DNA of 64,000 nt from Nostoc sp. 'Peltigera membranacea cyanobiont' N6 (GCF_002949735.1 NZ_CP026681.1:4230501-4294500), one strand, 5' to 3'. Numbered from the stretch's first letter, positions 52,603 to 61,898 are shown. Notes: generated by a model not told the origin, from the sequence alone. Program-made: numbers and translations.

Positions 52603-53982
52603 ATGGTTAACGTTCACAATACAGATTTTTTACACCCAATTCAAACAGATGAATTTCTCCCACCGATTAGTCGTTGGATTACCTTTGGTGGCCTGTTTGT
52701 TCTCTGCGTTTTGGCACTAGCGATTCCCGTCGCCACAGTCACCAAATATAAGGTGACAGTTAAAGGACAAGCAGTTGTGCGTCCATCTGGGGAATTGCGA
52801 ATTGTGCAGGCGGCAACTGAAGGCCAAGTTATGCAGATTCATGTCAAAGAAAATCAAGTTGTCAAAACCGGAGATGCGATCGCTATGATTGACGACTCCC
52901 GTTTACAAACTAAAAAAAACCAAGTGCAAGCGAATATTCAGCAAGCTAAGTTGCAGTTAGTGCAGATTAATGCTCAAATTCAAACCCTTAAGAGTCAAAT
53001 TCGCGCCGAAACTGATAAAATTAACCGAATTGTTAATGGTGCTGAAGCTGAATTAAGCGATCGCCTGCGACGATATCAGGATAAAAAAATTAATACTGTG
53101 ACTGAATTACAAGAAGCTCAAGCAAATCTCGATTCTACTAGGACAGCTTTGAATGCAGCGAAGTTAAAGCAAAAGCGATATGAGAGTGTAGCGGAAGGAT
53201 TGTCTAGGGATAAATTAGAGGAAGCACAGTTAGCTACAAAACAGCAAGAACAAGCTGTATATGCAGCGATCGCTAAAATGCAACGTGCGAAAGCAGCTTT
53301 AAATCCTAGTCATGCAGAAGTAAAAATTGCTACTGAGCGGATAGCCCAAGAAAAAGCCACTGGTTTAAGTAACAAAAGAGTTTTCGAGAAAGAACTGCAA
53401 GGAATTATCAAGCAACAGATTGAATTAGAAAAACAGCTAGAGCGTGATACTGGCGAACTAAAACAAGTCGAAATCGAACTCAATCACACCACTATTACTG
53501 CTACTGCTGATGGGATCATTTCTCAGATAAACTTGCGTAACCCCGGTCAAACTGTGCGTGCTGGCGAAGAAGTCTTGCAGATTGTCCCCAGTGATGCCAA
53601 GCAGATTATCAAGGCAGTAGTGGCATCTGAAGATAAAAGTAAGCTCAAAATTGGTCAACAAGTTCAAATGCGGGTTAGTGCTTGTCCCTACCCAGATTAC
53701 GGTACTCTCAATGGTAAGGTAGAGGCGATTTCTCCCGATGCCATGACTCCCCCAACAAATAGCACAAATGGATCTCCTCCTCATACCAATATCACTCCAA
53801 AAGCGGCTGTCCCAGGTGCTTTTTATCAGGTGACTATTGAGCCAGAAAGTCTGGTTTTAGGTAAAGGCGAAAATCTGTGTCAGATTCAATTGGGAATGGA
53901 AGGCAGAGTGGATATTATTTCCCGCGAAGAAACCGTACTGCAATTTTTCTTGAGAAAAGCGAGATTAATTGCAGATTTGTAA
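52603..53982 (+). CDS. HlyD-family secretion adaptor protein
   Basis: A 459-residue membrane fusion protein. One membrane segment (about 28-50) is followed by a biotinyl-lipoyl half (IVQAATEGQVMQIHVKENQV). A long Gln/Glu/Lys-rich coiled coil (about 90-290) comes next, then the second half (TTITATADGIISQINLRNPG) and a beta domain. It links the ABC exporter to an outer-membrane channel. ATG 52603 is chosen because the family starts shortly before the membrane segment; a TTG 15 bases upstream is the alternative. It follows the exporter by 71 bases. No TolC-like gene is in the window. Confidence 0.9.
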   Translation: MVNVHNTDFLHPIQTDEFLPPISRWITFGGLFVLCVLALAIPVATVTKYKVTVKGQAVVRPSGELRIVQAATEGQVMQIHVKENQVVKTGDAIAMIDDSRLQTKKNQVQANIQQAKLQLVQINAQIQTLKSQIRAETDKINRIVNGAEAELSDRLRRYQDKKINTVTELQEAQANLDSTRTALNAAKLKQKRYESVAEGLSRDKLEEAQLATKQQEQAVYAAIAKMQRAKAALNPSHAEVKIATERIAQEKATGLSNKRVFEKELQGIIKQQIELEKQLERDTGELKQVEIELNHTTITATADGIISQINLRNPGQTVRAGEEVLQIVPSDAKQIIKAVVASEDKSKLKIGQQVQMRVSACPYPDYGTLNGKVEAISPDAMTPPTNSTNGSPPHTNITPKAAVPGAFYQVTIEPESLVLGKGENLCQIQLGMEGRVDIISREETVLQFFLRKARLIADL

Positions 53983-54151
53983 TTTTATCAAAACAGGAGT
54001 CAGGAGTCAGAATTCAGAATGAATTGGAGTCCGACTAATGAATAGCGCAAATAGAGGTCGTTCAATAGGCAATCGATATTCTTGCAGCAGGTTCCAATAG
54101 TTGGGTGATGTCTACGCCCCGCGTTGAGAGCGATCGCTACTTTCTCCATGT

Positions 54152-55348
54152 TCAAAGCGAGTTTTTTAAGCTAGAAGCTGTTTTTTCTGGATTTCCTGAA
54201 AACGGAAAAACTAAGATGCTTTTGATTTTTGGATTATCAACTAATTCTTTTAAACGACCAAACTGCCGATCTGTAATTGCAACTCCAGCATATTTTTGAG
54301 CGTAATTTAATTCTTCAACAAAATTACTATCATTATAAGCTTGAATAAATACGCGATCCACACCCCATTTTTCCCAGTCAGCCGCAAAATATTTTTTAGC
54401 CCAATAAGGATTATGATGACAAATATCAAAACTCACTGACTCATTAGCTTTCTTCATAGAAGTTACCATTTGCTGCACAAATTTGGTCAAATTTGCAGTC
54501 CGATCAACTTTTCCAGGTAATTCAGCATAATAACCTAGATAATCATCCCATTGAACTGCATCAATATCAGGATATTTTTTGACAAACTCTACTAATATAT
54601 TTTTAAAAAGATTAGCAACTTCAGGAATTTCCACATCCAGTACATAATGATCGATTCCAGAGTAAGTTTTATCCACTCCTGGAACAATCCATTTCCGATT
54701 AATCGCTAAATCAAAAATCGGGCTATTTTTATCTATTTTTATCCCCTTTTCAAAATAAGCATGAACTTGCATTCCTTGTTTATGTGCTTCGTCTATCAAC
54801 CAATTTAACCATTGCTCTTGAAACTGGTTTGGACAACTTTTATACCCAAAGCTTTGCTGCATAACCTCACTATTATACATCGTACAACCATTCCCCCAAA
54901 CACCGTGAATAATTGTATTAATTCCTTGAGAGCGATAGTAACGAACTCTTTCACGAATCGTTTGTTCATCAGCATTATTGGTAACTTGATAGCGAGTTAA
55001 ATAAATTCCTCTAATTACTTTCTTTTCCCAAGGCGTTTGAGGCAATTGGATTTTTTCCTTTAGGATTACTTTTTGTAAGGGTTTATTGTTGTTAGGAGTT
55101 AAGCTTGGAGTAATTTTTACAGAAACTGATGGAGCTATAGAAGCAGTTGGAGTAATAGTTGGAGAGCTAGTTATAGCAGGGTTAAAAATATGTATATTTA
55201 TCTTTTTGCTATTATCTAAAAACTTGCTTATTTCTAGATATCCTCTCTGGCTAAACCACCAATAACCACCTCCTAAGATAATTAGGATTATAGAGATCGG
55301 TATATTTGAGCATCCACATCCGCTTGGCTCTTTCTTTCGACTCGGCAT
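54152..55348 (-). CDS. glycoside hydrolase family 10-like (GHL10/DUF187-type) protein, membrane-anchored
   Basis: A 398-residue protein from ATG 55348, with GGAG 6 bases upstream. A short polar start leads to a membrane segment (IPISIILIILGGGYWWF) and a Ser/Thr/Pro-rich linker. The domain starting GIYLTRYQVTNN is a TIM-barrel-like module. Its features are GINTIIHGVWGNGC, WLNWLIDEAHKQGMQVHAYF, HYVLDVEIPEVANLF and DIDAVQWDDYLGYY, whose acidic residues resemble the catalytic site. This is the GHL10/DUF187 type; the substrate is not known. It is convergent with hlyD. Confidence 0.75.
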   Translation of the reverse strand: MPSRKKEPSGCGCSNIPISIILIILGGGYWWFSQRGYLEISKFLDNSKKINIHIFNPAITSSPTITPTASIAPSVSVKITPSLTPNNNKPLQKVILKEKIQLPQTPWEKKVIRGIYLTRYQVTNNADEQTIRERVRYYRSQGINTIIHGVWGNGCTMYNSEVMQQSFGYKSCPNQFQEQWLNWLIDEAHKQGMQVHAYFEKGIKIDKNSPIFDLAINRKWIVPGVDKTYSGIDHYVLDVEIPEVANLFKNILVEFVKKYPDIDAVQWDDYLGYYAELPGKVDRTANLTKFVQQMVTSMKKANESVSFDICHHNPYWAKKYFAADWEKWGVDRVFIQAYNDSNFVEELNYAQKYAGVAITDRQFGRLKELVDNPKIKSILVFPFSGNPEKTASSLKNSL

Positions 55349-55860
55349 ATAAAACTCCAATTTAGTTTTTGACAATATACTAAGACTCAATAGCCTGTTT
55401 CATTAGGGGTTATCTGAATTTTTTCTCACAAATAAGACAAGATTGTATCTAGGATAATAACGATAGCGTTCCTAGTGATTAGGCAAATCACTATCTATCA
55501 TCGTTTCAATCACAATACCGCCAAATCGAGCTGATTCTGCCCAGCACTTCACTGCATCAATGTAGCAAATGTGACTTTTGTACTCCTCTTTAGTTTCACT
55601 TACAATACCCGCAAACCCTCCAATCATTGAGGTATTAAAGAAACTCAACTTCTGTTCCTGGACACTACAAGTTTTATCGTATTAATTATTACAATTAATA
55701 CGGAGACATCTTGCAAAATATCGAGTTGGGGTGGAACAGATTGGGCAAGGATGAAATTCAGTATTGCTCATATCTCTAAAGAAATGCTTAACTGAACTGG
55801 GCTATAGTCCGTAAAGCACATACTCAAGGTTTAAGCTAACTAAACCCTCGCTTTCACCAA
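55349..55860. other. 512-base region with one short candidate gene
   Basis: Between the GHL10-type gene and the WD40 fragment there is no long frame. The only notable frame is the 51-codon one at 55472-55627. The start of the GHL10 gene should have its promoter near 55380-55440. Confidence 0.4.
55472..55627 (-). CDS. short candidate gene or gene remnant, unknown
   Basis: ATG 55627 opens 51 codons ending at TAG 55474-55472. The protein reads IGGFAGIVSETKEEYKSHIC, then YIDAVKCWAESARFGGIVIE, then TMIDSDLPNH. The composition is balanced, with charged, aromatic and Gly residues in runs that look coding. The frame is also open for 18 codons upstream of the ATG. GGIV occurs near the end and GFAGIV near the start. 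No ribosome site is seen and I do not recognise the family. Confidence 0.35.
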   Translation of the reverse strand: MIGGFAGIVSETKEEYKSHICYIDAVKCWAESARFGGIVIETMIDSDLPNH

Positions 55861-56151
55861 TTAGTTTATTTGCCAAATATGTATAGTGCTATCCTCATTA
55901 CTACTAGCGAGAGTTTTACCATCTGGACTAAGAGCAAGCCCTAAAACAGAACTGGAACCATTCCTTGATGTATGCAATAATTTCCCCTGCTCTAAATTCC
56001 ACAGTTTAATACTGCCATCATAATTGCCGCAGATCAGAATTTTTCCATTGGGGCTAATCACAAAAGATTCAACTGAACTAAAGTTATCAGCAAACTCATG
56101 TAGCAGTTTTCCAGTTTGAAGATTCCATGTAGGTGATATGCTTTTTATCAT
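55861..56151 (-). pseudogene. C-terminal fragment of a WD40-repeat protein
   Basis: About 97 codons from ATG 56151 hold a partial repeat (WNLQTGKLLHEF) and two full WD40 units: VESFVISPNGKILICGNYDG...IKLWNL and VLGLALSPDGKTLASSNEDS...IHIWQI. Such proteins usually have seven or more repeats, so the 5' part is missing. Upstream of 56151 the frame reads unrelated sequence that includes a dispersed repeat (GCGATGTCTATCG near 56192). It is most likely a remnant. Confidence 0.65.
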
Positions 56152-56268
56152 TGCCAAGCATGAGTTAGGTAATGACGATCTCTCCAATAGGCGATGTCTA
56201 TCGACAAGCCGTTGCATGTCTACGCACAAATTATCCGAAAGCACTAAACTTCAAACATCAATACTACC

Positions 56269-56715
56269 ATGCTCAAACTATTGCCTAAATTTGCAATTGG
56301 GATTGCAACTGCTGCTCTTAGCACTGGCGTAATTGCAACAAGTCTTGCCCAAAACTCTACTGTTAGCTATGACTTTACAATTAATGTCACTAAAGGCTCG
56401 TTAGCAGGCAAATCGTTCAGTGGTAGCTTCAGCTACGATAATTCGACCTTAAAAGGCATTGGAGTTGAAGAGTTGGGAGTTACTCAGGGATTAAAGGCTT
56501 GTTTTAACTATCTTGGACGTAACTATAGCGAGAGTGACGATCGTGACTATCCTACCTTCCCGAAACTAGTTTTTGAGAATGGCTTAATCAAACAACTAGA
56601 CTTTTGGTTACAACCAGAAAAGCGTGTTGTCTGGTGGAATTTACCTGGATGGGAAGTTAAGTATACGCAGCGTCAAGCTTCTGCCCCTACCGTTCTAAAT
56701 TGCCAAAAACGCTAA
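56269..56715 (+). CDS. small exported protein of unknown function
   Basis: A 148-residue protein with a clear signal peptide (FAIGIATAALSTGVIATSLA). The mature part starts STVSYDFTINVTKGSLAGKS, continues FSGSFSYDNSTLKGIG and ends WKVKYT-like (PGWEVKYTQRQA). The pattern of a beta-sandwich domain with GSLAGKSFSGSFSYD is one I have seen in secreted cyanobacterial proteins, but no function can be given. Confidence 0.6.
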   Translation: MLKLLPKFAIGIATAALSTGVIATSLAQNSTVSYDFTINVTKGSLAGKSFSGSFSYDNSTLKGIGVEELGVTQGLKACFNYLGRNYSESDDRDYPTFPKLVFENGLIKQLDFWLQPEKRVVWWNLPGWEVKYTQRQASAPTVLNCQKR

Positions 56716-56826
56716 AGCGATACCTACGGTGAGCTACGCTAACGCACTTTCTTGCTAGTGCCGGCGACTTTTCCCCACAATACCAAGAAGTCAAGAAGTC
56801 TATTTTTTAGTGACCCAAGGAATATG

Positions 56827-56932
56827 TATAGCGGTTCTTAGTTGAGTGAGGTACAAGAACCCCACCCCCAACCCCCTCCCCGCAAGCTATGAGGGGACTA
56901 TGATGTACCTCATGTGATTAGGAAACGCTATA
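56827..56932. mobile_element. 106-bp MITE-like element, copy B (inverted relative to copy A)
   Basis: Reads TATAGCGGTTCTTAGTTGAG at one end and GATTAGGAAACGCTATA at the other, with the same C-rich and G-rich centre as copy A at 47178-47284 but on the opposite strand. The two copies lie 9.5 kb apart and flank the export system. Confidence 0.75.
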
Positions 56933-56985
56933 ACGCAAGTTTTGATTGAAAAATCTCGAAAAAATTAGGTTAGATATTGCTTGGG

Positions 56986-57492
56986 TTAAGGCTGACCAAG
57001 AAAGTCCTGTTTGCCAAGTTCGACACCGCAGTGTCTGAGAATGTTATATGCTGTTGTGACATGGAAATAAAGGTTTGGTAAAACAAAATGGAACAGATAT
57101 GGCATTCCTTGAAAAGATAAAGTCTTGTCACGCATTTGTAGGGTAATTTCTCTTTCTTCTGAACCGTCAATTTGTTCAGGTTTAAACGTATTTAAATGAG
57201 AGATAGTTTTTTGAATGCGGTCAATAAGTTGAGGGAATGTAGTTTCATTATCCTCAAATTGGAGTGGTTCTATAAGAGCTAATCGTGCAGCACCTCTATT
57301 TACAATATCAGAGGCAATTTGTACTTGTTTTGATAACGGAAACATATCTGGGGATAGACGACTATTTATAAACACAGAAGGATCTATTTTTTTAGTTTCC
57401 GCATAAGTAGCACCTTTTTGCAGAATATTTATCAGATTATTCAGTGTGCGAATAGATACAGGTATTGAAGCTTGGTACATTGAAATGGTCAT
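56986..57492 (-). CDS. DUF1993 domain-containing protein
   Basis: A 168-residue helical protein with the DUF1993 pattern: MTISMYQASIPVSIRTLNNL at the start, RLSPDMFPLSKQVQIASDIV in the middle, and LPNLYFHVTTAYNILRHCGV near the end. This is a member of the DinB-like superfamily by fold, and its function is not known. ATG 57492 fits the family start. It is followed on the opposite strand by a truncated gene. Confidence 0.87.
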   Translation of the reverse strand: MTISMYQASIPVSIRTLNNLINILQKGATYAETKKIDPSVFINSRLSPDMFPLSKQVQIASDIVNRGAARLALIEPLQFEDNETTFPQLIDRIQKTISHLNTFKPEQIDGSEEREITLQMRDKTLSFQGMPYLFHFVLPNLYFHVTTAYNILRHCGVELGKQDFLGQP

Positions 57493-57645
57493 TGAGATTT
57501 CTCCACAAAAAGTTCAAACGACTTTGAGCCGTCCCATCTAATATTAGGGGGTATTGACTGTGATACTGTGATACTGTGTCGAAGAATATGGAACCGAATT
57601 TAGTCACAGATCCAAAGATACTGAATGTTTTGAACGAACTTATAC

Positions 57646-57676
57646 AACTCTGGACGATTTTTCATCGTCCAGAGTT
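57646..57676. terminator. strong hairpin with 13-bp perfect stem
   Basis: AACTCTGGACGAT (57646-57658) and ATCGTCCAGAGTT (57664-57676) enclose TTTTC. No U run follows on either strand, so a terminator is only one possibility; it may be a repeat or an RNA structure near the break point of the neighbouring pseudogene. Confidence 0.5.
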
Positions 57677-57768
57677 GGGGACGACACGTGCCAACTTTGA
57701 GCAGATGACGTTGGTGTGCGACTAAAATTTTGGTGAGGCTCAAAGACAGCCCCCACAGTTAATATCTG

Positions 57769-58493
57769 ATGCAGCGAGGTAAACGCGATCGCTTTACCGA
57801 CCAAGAATTTTTTGACGCTTGTAACCGTCTTTCTCTGATGGTAGGTCAAAATAATATCACTGTTTTGCTGGCTAAAGTTTATGCTGAACAGTTAATCGCC
57901 AGTAAAGACGTTGCATCTAATATTTCTGCGTTACCAGAGAATATTCCCAATTTGATGCTGGGTTATATCAATAAACTCAATCGTGATGTTACAGACGATC
58001 GATTTGACGATCGCACTGTGCATCAAGATGCCAAAGCGATCGCTTGGGAATGCTTGCAGCAAAGTTATCAACCAGCAACCGCCAAGCGTGCAGATGCCAT
58101 TGCTGCATTAGCCGGTTTGGGTATTGATGACCCCGAAGCACACCTAGATTATCTCGAAAAGCGCCTACACCTAATTCAAACTATCGGTTCTGCCAAAGAC
58201 AGAATCTGTTTCTGTCTCGATCCTTTAGCTGAGTATCTTGCAGGGTGGTATTTAATCGAATTGTATGGCAATAACGATGGTAAATGGCGATCGCATTTTT
58301 TCAAAAAGGCAGATGATTTAGTCAAAACAGGCAGACAAGATGCTATCAAAGGCTTGTTGTTGGCGGTGCGAGATTGCTACTTGAGGTTCAAGGTAGCAAA
58401 GAAACCGACTTTGTACCCCAGAAGTTAGGTAAACTGGCTGGGTTTACACCTTCAGTCACACCAGTTAGTAGTGTGCAAACAGTAATACCATGA
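57769..58493 (+). pseudogene. 3' fragment of a large STAND/NACHT-type gene, frameshifted
   Basis: The first ATG is at 57769, but the sequence starts mid-domain: RDRFTDQEFFDACNRLSLMV, then TVHQDAKAIAWECLQQSY, RLHLIQTIGSAKDRICFCLD and PLAEYLAGWYLIELYG. This pattern matches, from memory, the C-terminal part of long cyanobacterial NTPase proteins. After RDCYL near 58382 the frame changes: one frame stops at 58428, while the neighbouring frame reads EVQGSKETDFVPQKLGKLAG and runs to TGA 58491-58493. A one-base loss at about 58382 explains it. The NTPase part and start are missing. Confidence 0.65.
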
Positions 58494-58604
58494 ACGGCAT
58501 TTTTCAATTTATTAAAATTTATCTGCATCCCCTCATCAGCCCTAATAATAAGTTTCCAATTGCAGATAATATGACATCCATTGCATATTTTCAATGATTA
58601 TACT

Positions 58605-58651
58605 CACTCGATCGGCGTTCGCTGCTGTTTCCTAAGAGCGCCAATCGAGTG
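58605..58651. terminator. inverted repeat between convergent genes
   Basis: CACTCGATCGGCG (58605-58617) and CGCCAATCGAGTG (58639-58651) pair with one mismatch. Position between the plus-strand pseudogene and the minus-strand SnoaL-like gene suggests a bidirectional terminator. Confidence 0.5.
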
Positions 58652-58685
58652 TGCTTGCTATTTGATGACTACGGCTAAATCAAAA

Positions 58686-59366
58686 TTAGTGATTGTTCTG
58701 ATTTTGAGAATGGAAGGGACAACCACCTGCCGTTAATTTTTGCAGAAAGACATTATTATCAAAATAATGCTCTAAAGACTCAATCTTTAAGTCATCAGTC
58801 ACGCGAGCAATACTAACTCCTACAATTTCTACTGTTTCACCTGTGGGTGCATAGTCTTTATAGGAACCATTAAATGTTCCCCAATGTCGCCACTTAAAGG
58901 TAACATTAGGCGGCCCCGAAAGAACTTCTGTTAATTCCCAAAGAAAGCCATTAGGAAAAGCATTATGAAAAACTTGAAATGAAGATTCAAAGGTTTCTGT
59001 TTCGGAGCTATACTGGTCACTTTCACCCAAAAACAGGTTATAAGTACCTTCAACTGCAACATCCTGAGCAGTGAATTGTTGTCCCCCATTAGTACTCATT
59101 TTAAACTTATCAGTAACAATCGAGAGCCACTGTTGAGGATTAGATTTATTAGAAGCTTCCATCTCAAAATTTCGGACTAAGTTTTGGGCGATCGCTTCTA
59201 AAGAACCTTCTGGATGCTGAAATTTGCTTTCTTGATGAAGAAATTCATTGGTGTATGAATAATCCGGGCGTTTTCCTTCTCGCCACTGTACTTCTTCATC
59301 ATGAGCAATGACTATATCTCTATCTTGTACCCAGAGCGGCAATTCTGTTGTTTTTTCGCTACTCAT
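58686..59366 (-). CDS. SnoaL-like (NTF2 fold) protein
   Basis: A 226-residue protein. Residues ~60-210 have the alpha-beta barrel pattern of SnoaL-like polyketide cyclases or ester cyclases, with FNGSYKDYAPTGETVEIVGV and the end VTDDLKIESLEHYFDNN. Most SnoaL proteins are about 130-150 residues, and here 60 extra N-terminal residues (VQWREGKRPDYSYTNEF) precede them. Without neighbours of polyketide type a metabolic role cannot be assigned. It ends with GGCPFH, a Cys-His pair of unclear meaning. Confidence 0.65.
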   Translation of the reverse strand: MSSEKTTELPLWVQDRDIVIAHDEEVQWREGKRPDYSYTNEFLHQESKFQHPEGSLEAIAQNLVRNFEMEASNKSNPQQWLSIVTDKFKMSTNGGQQFTAQDVAVEGTYNLFLGESDQYSSETETFESSFQVFHNAFPNGFLWELTEVLSGPPNVTFKWRHWGTFNGSYKDYAPTGETVEIVGVSIARVTDDLKIESLEHYFDNNVFLQKLTAGGCPFHSQNQNNH

Positions 59367-59617
59367 ACAAGTTGACTGATTATAAACATCGTTTCCCAGA
59401 ATAAAGTTTTATGCATACAAGTAAATCTAAAAATCTAAAAAAGTAAAAAATATTAATAATTAACTCAATAAACTTGACTTTTAGTACAAATAAGACTAAT
59501 AGTAACTACATACATCCAAACACTTACAGCTATCCTATTTAACGTAAGTTTGACAAATATCTTCTTACATCAATTTAGGTTGATCGCGCATCACTACAAG
59601 GCAACAAATTGCTGTCC

Positions 59618-60097
59618 TTAAATCAAATCTAATTGCATTAAATTTCCTTCAGAAAAACCGAGACTGGAATAAACTGGTTGACCCAATGGCGAGGCGTTAA
59701 GAACCACTCGCGTGCAGCCAATCGTTTTTAAATATTCAATTGCTCTATTAGTTAGGCATTTAGCAATACCTTGTCTGCGGTAAGATTGTTCAACGTAAAC
59801 GCCCCAAATATATCCAAATTTGCGGTATTCATCTTTGAAAACATTCGGGTATAAACCTGCAAACAGTTGACAACTTGCAGAACCCACGACTGTATTATCA
59901 ACCTCTGCAATAAAAGCTTTATAAAACAAATCTCGACGCGCTTCTTCTATGAATTTGAAGGTAATATTCTGCCACTCCAGAAGTAGATTACTCTCATCAA
60001 CACCAATATCTAGCCACATTTGATAAGAGTGTTTTGCAATCAGTGAATCTTCTTTGCTGGTGGCTTCCCTGATAGTTATATGTTTTTCTGTCAGCAT
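59618..60097 (-). CDS. GNAT family N-acetyltransferase
   Basis: A 159-residue acetyltransferase from ATG 60097. The coenzyme A loop is in VEQSYRRQGIAKCLTNRAIE (Q/R-x-x-G-x-A), preceded by GYIWGVYV and followed by RVVLNASPLGQPVYSSLGF. The substrate is unknown. A longer frame to 60202 would run through the leuA terminator hairpin and overlap the leuA stop; it is not used. It follows leuA on the same strand but the terminator between suggests separate transcription. Confidence 0.83.
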   Translation of the reverse strand: MLTEKHITIREATSKEDSLIAKHSYQMWLDIGVDESNLLLEWQNITFKFIEEARRDLFYKAFIAEVDNTVVGSASCQLFAGLYPNVFKDEYRKFGYIWGVYVEQSYRRQGIAKCLTNRAIEYLKTIGCTRVVLNASPLGQPVYSSLGFSEGNLMQLDLI

Positions 60098-60127
60098 AAT
60101 TTCCAACGATTTTTTGGAACTCACAAA

Positions 60128-60155
60128 TAACTCCTCCCCAAAGTTGGAGAGGAGT
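60128..60155 (-). terminator. hairpin downstream of leuA
   Basis: AACTCCTC (60128-60135) and GAGGAGTT (60148-60155) form a stem. On the minus strand it is followed by ATTTGTG. It lies 44 bases after the leuA stop. Confidence 0.65.
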
Positions 60156-60198
60156 TTGTTAGCATCAGCTAAAAACTGGCAGTTTGACAGAGCCGATT

Positions 60199-61803
60199 TC
60201 AAACTTTCTGTGCAGTTGCTTTCTCTGGTTTTTCTTGAGTTTGCAATGCAGCATACAACCTATTCAAGGCATTTACATAAGCTTGCGCGGATGCCACGAT
60301 GATATCTGTGTTCGCTGCATGGCCAGAAAACACTTTAGATTCATAACGTAAACGAATCGTTACTTCTCCAATGGCATCAATACCGGCTGTTACTGACTGC
60401 ACAGAAAACTCAATCAACTCGTTGGGTACATTCACTACCCGGTTGATGGCTTTGTAAACTGCATCCACTGGCCCAGTACCGATCGCAGCATCGGTTAATT
60501 CTTCGCCTTCTGGAGTCCGCAGGGTGACTGTAGCAGTGGGACGGGCGTTGCTACCACAGGAAACTTGCACCAACTCTACCCGGAACAAATCGGGTGCTTG
60601 TTGAATTTCATCGTTAACGATCGCTTCCAAATCCCAATCAGAAATATCTTTCTTTTTATCTGCTACTTCTTTGAACCTAACAAAAGCTTTATTTAACTCA
60701 GTATCCGACAGTTCAAAGCCCAATTCTTTTAAGCGGGTGCGGAAAGCATTTCTCCCTGAATGTTTGCCCAAAACTATTTGATTGTCTGTCAAACCAATCA
60801 ATTGGGCATCCATAATCTCGTAGGTGAGCTTGTTTTTTAAGACACCATCTTGGTGAATCCCAGACTCATGAGCAAAGGCATTCGCCCCAACGATCGCTTT
60901 ATTTGGTTGTACCAACATACCCGTCAAATTGGAAACTAAGCGTGAGGTTTTGTAAATTTGCCGGGTGTCGATATTTGTCAGGGATTCTTGAGATTCTTCT
61001 GGTCTTCCCAGATAGGGATTAAAATATTGTCGCCGGACGTGTAGCGTCATCACCAACTCTTCTAATGAGGCATTTCCGGCGCGTTCGCCAATGCCATTAA
61101 TTGTACATTCGAGTTGCCGTGCGCCATTTTTTACGGCTTCTAAGAAGTTAGCAACTGCCAAACCTAAATCATTGTGGCCGTGAACGGAAATAATTGCTTG
61201 GTCGATGTTGGGGACATTTTCAATAATCCCCTTAATCATTGCTCCAAATTCGCTAGGGGTGGTGTAACCCACGGTATCGGGAATGTTAACTGTTGTTGCA
61301 CCAGCTGCGATCGCTCGTTCTAAAACTTGATACAGAAATTCTGGATCGGTACGGGCCGCATCCATTGGCGAAAATTCGATATCTGTCATGAAGGACTTGG
61401 CATAGGCTACCATTTCTTCTGCGATCGCTAGCACTTCTGCCCGTGACTTCCGCAACTGATACTCTAAATGAATATCAGAAGTCGAAATAAATGTGTGAAT
61501 TCTACCCTTTACAGCTGGTTTTAATGATTCTGCGGCCGCTTCAATATCTGCTTTAATGGCTCTTGCCAAACTGCAAATTACTGGGCCATTTTCTGTCCCG
61601 ACAATTTGGGCAATCTTACTGACTGCTTCAAAATCTCCCGGACTAGCAAAGGCAAATCCTGCCTCAATTATATCCACACCCAGACGCGCCAGTTGTTTGG
61701 CAATAACTAGCTTTTCGTCTATATTCAAAGTCGCTCCCGGACACTGCTCTCCATCTCGCAGTGTAGTATCAAAAATGATGATTCGATCGGTTTTGTTTGT
61801 CAT
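60199..61803 (-). CDS. leuA: 2-isopropylmalate synthase
   Basis: A 534-residue enzyme that condenses acetyl-CoA with 2-oxoisovalerate, the first step of leucine synthesis. It has IIFDTTLRDGEQCPGATLN at the start of the TIM barrel, the metal motif SVHGHNDLGLAVANFLEAV, GERAGNASLEE and NAFAHESGIHQDGVLKN. A C-terminal regulatory domain (about 390-520) provides leucine feedback, as GSNARPTATVTL shows. It is full length. The NYN-domain gene is upstream, 95 bases away, on the same strand. Confidence 0.96.
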   Translation of the reverse strand: MTNKTDRIIIFDTTLRDGEQCPGATLNIDEKLVIAKQLARLGVDIIEAGFAFASPGDFEAVSKIAQIVGTENGPVICSLARAIKADIEAAAESLKPAVKGRIHTFISTSDIHLEYQLRKSRAEVLAIAEEMVAYAKSFMTDIEFSPMDAARTDPEFLYQVLERAIAAGATTVNIPDTVGYTTPSEFGAMIKGIIENVPNIDQAIISVHGHNDLGLAVANFLEAVKNGARQLECTINGIGERAGNASLEELVMTLHVRRQYFNPYLGRPEESQESLTNIDTRQIYKTSRLVSNLTGMLVQPNKAIVGANAFAHESGIHQDGVLKNKLTYEIMDAQLIGLTDNQIVLGKHSGRNAFRTRLKELGFELSDTELNKAFVRFKEVADKKKDISDWDLEAIVNDEIQQAPDLFRVELVQVSCGSNARPTATVTLRTPEGEELTDAAIGTGPVDAVYKAINRVVNVPNELIEFSVQSVTAGIDAIGEVTIRLRYESKVFSGHAANTDIIVASAQAYVNALNRLYAALQTQEKPEKATAQKV

Positions 61804-61898
61804 TTGCCGTTTGTTCTTTAGTTTTTACTTGTGGCTCAATATATCTTCAACCTTAGTTTTTCTTTTACTCTTACCTTTGTAAATAATTGCTAAGGCTA

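Noticed and set aside
60098..60202. N-terminal extension of the GNAT protein
   Set aside because: It would be coded by the leuA terminator hairpin and overlap the leuA stop; ATG 60097 matches the family start.
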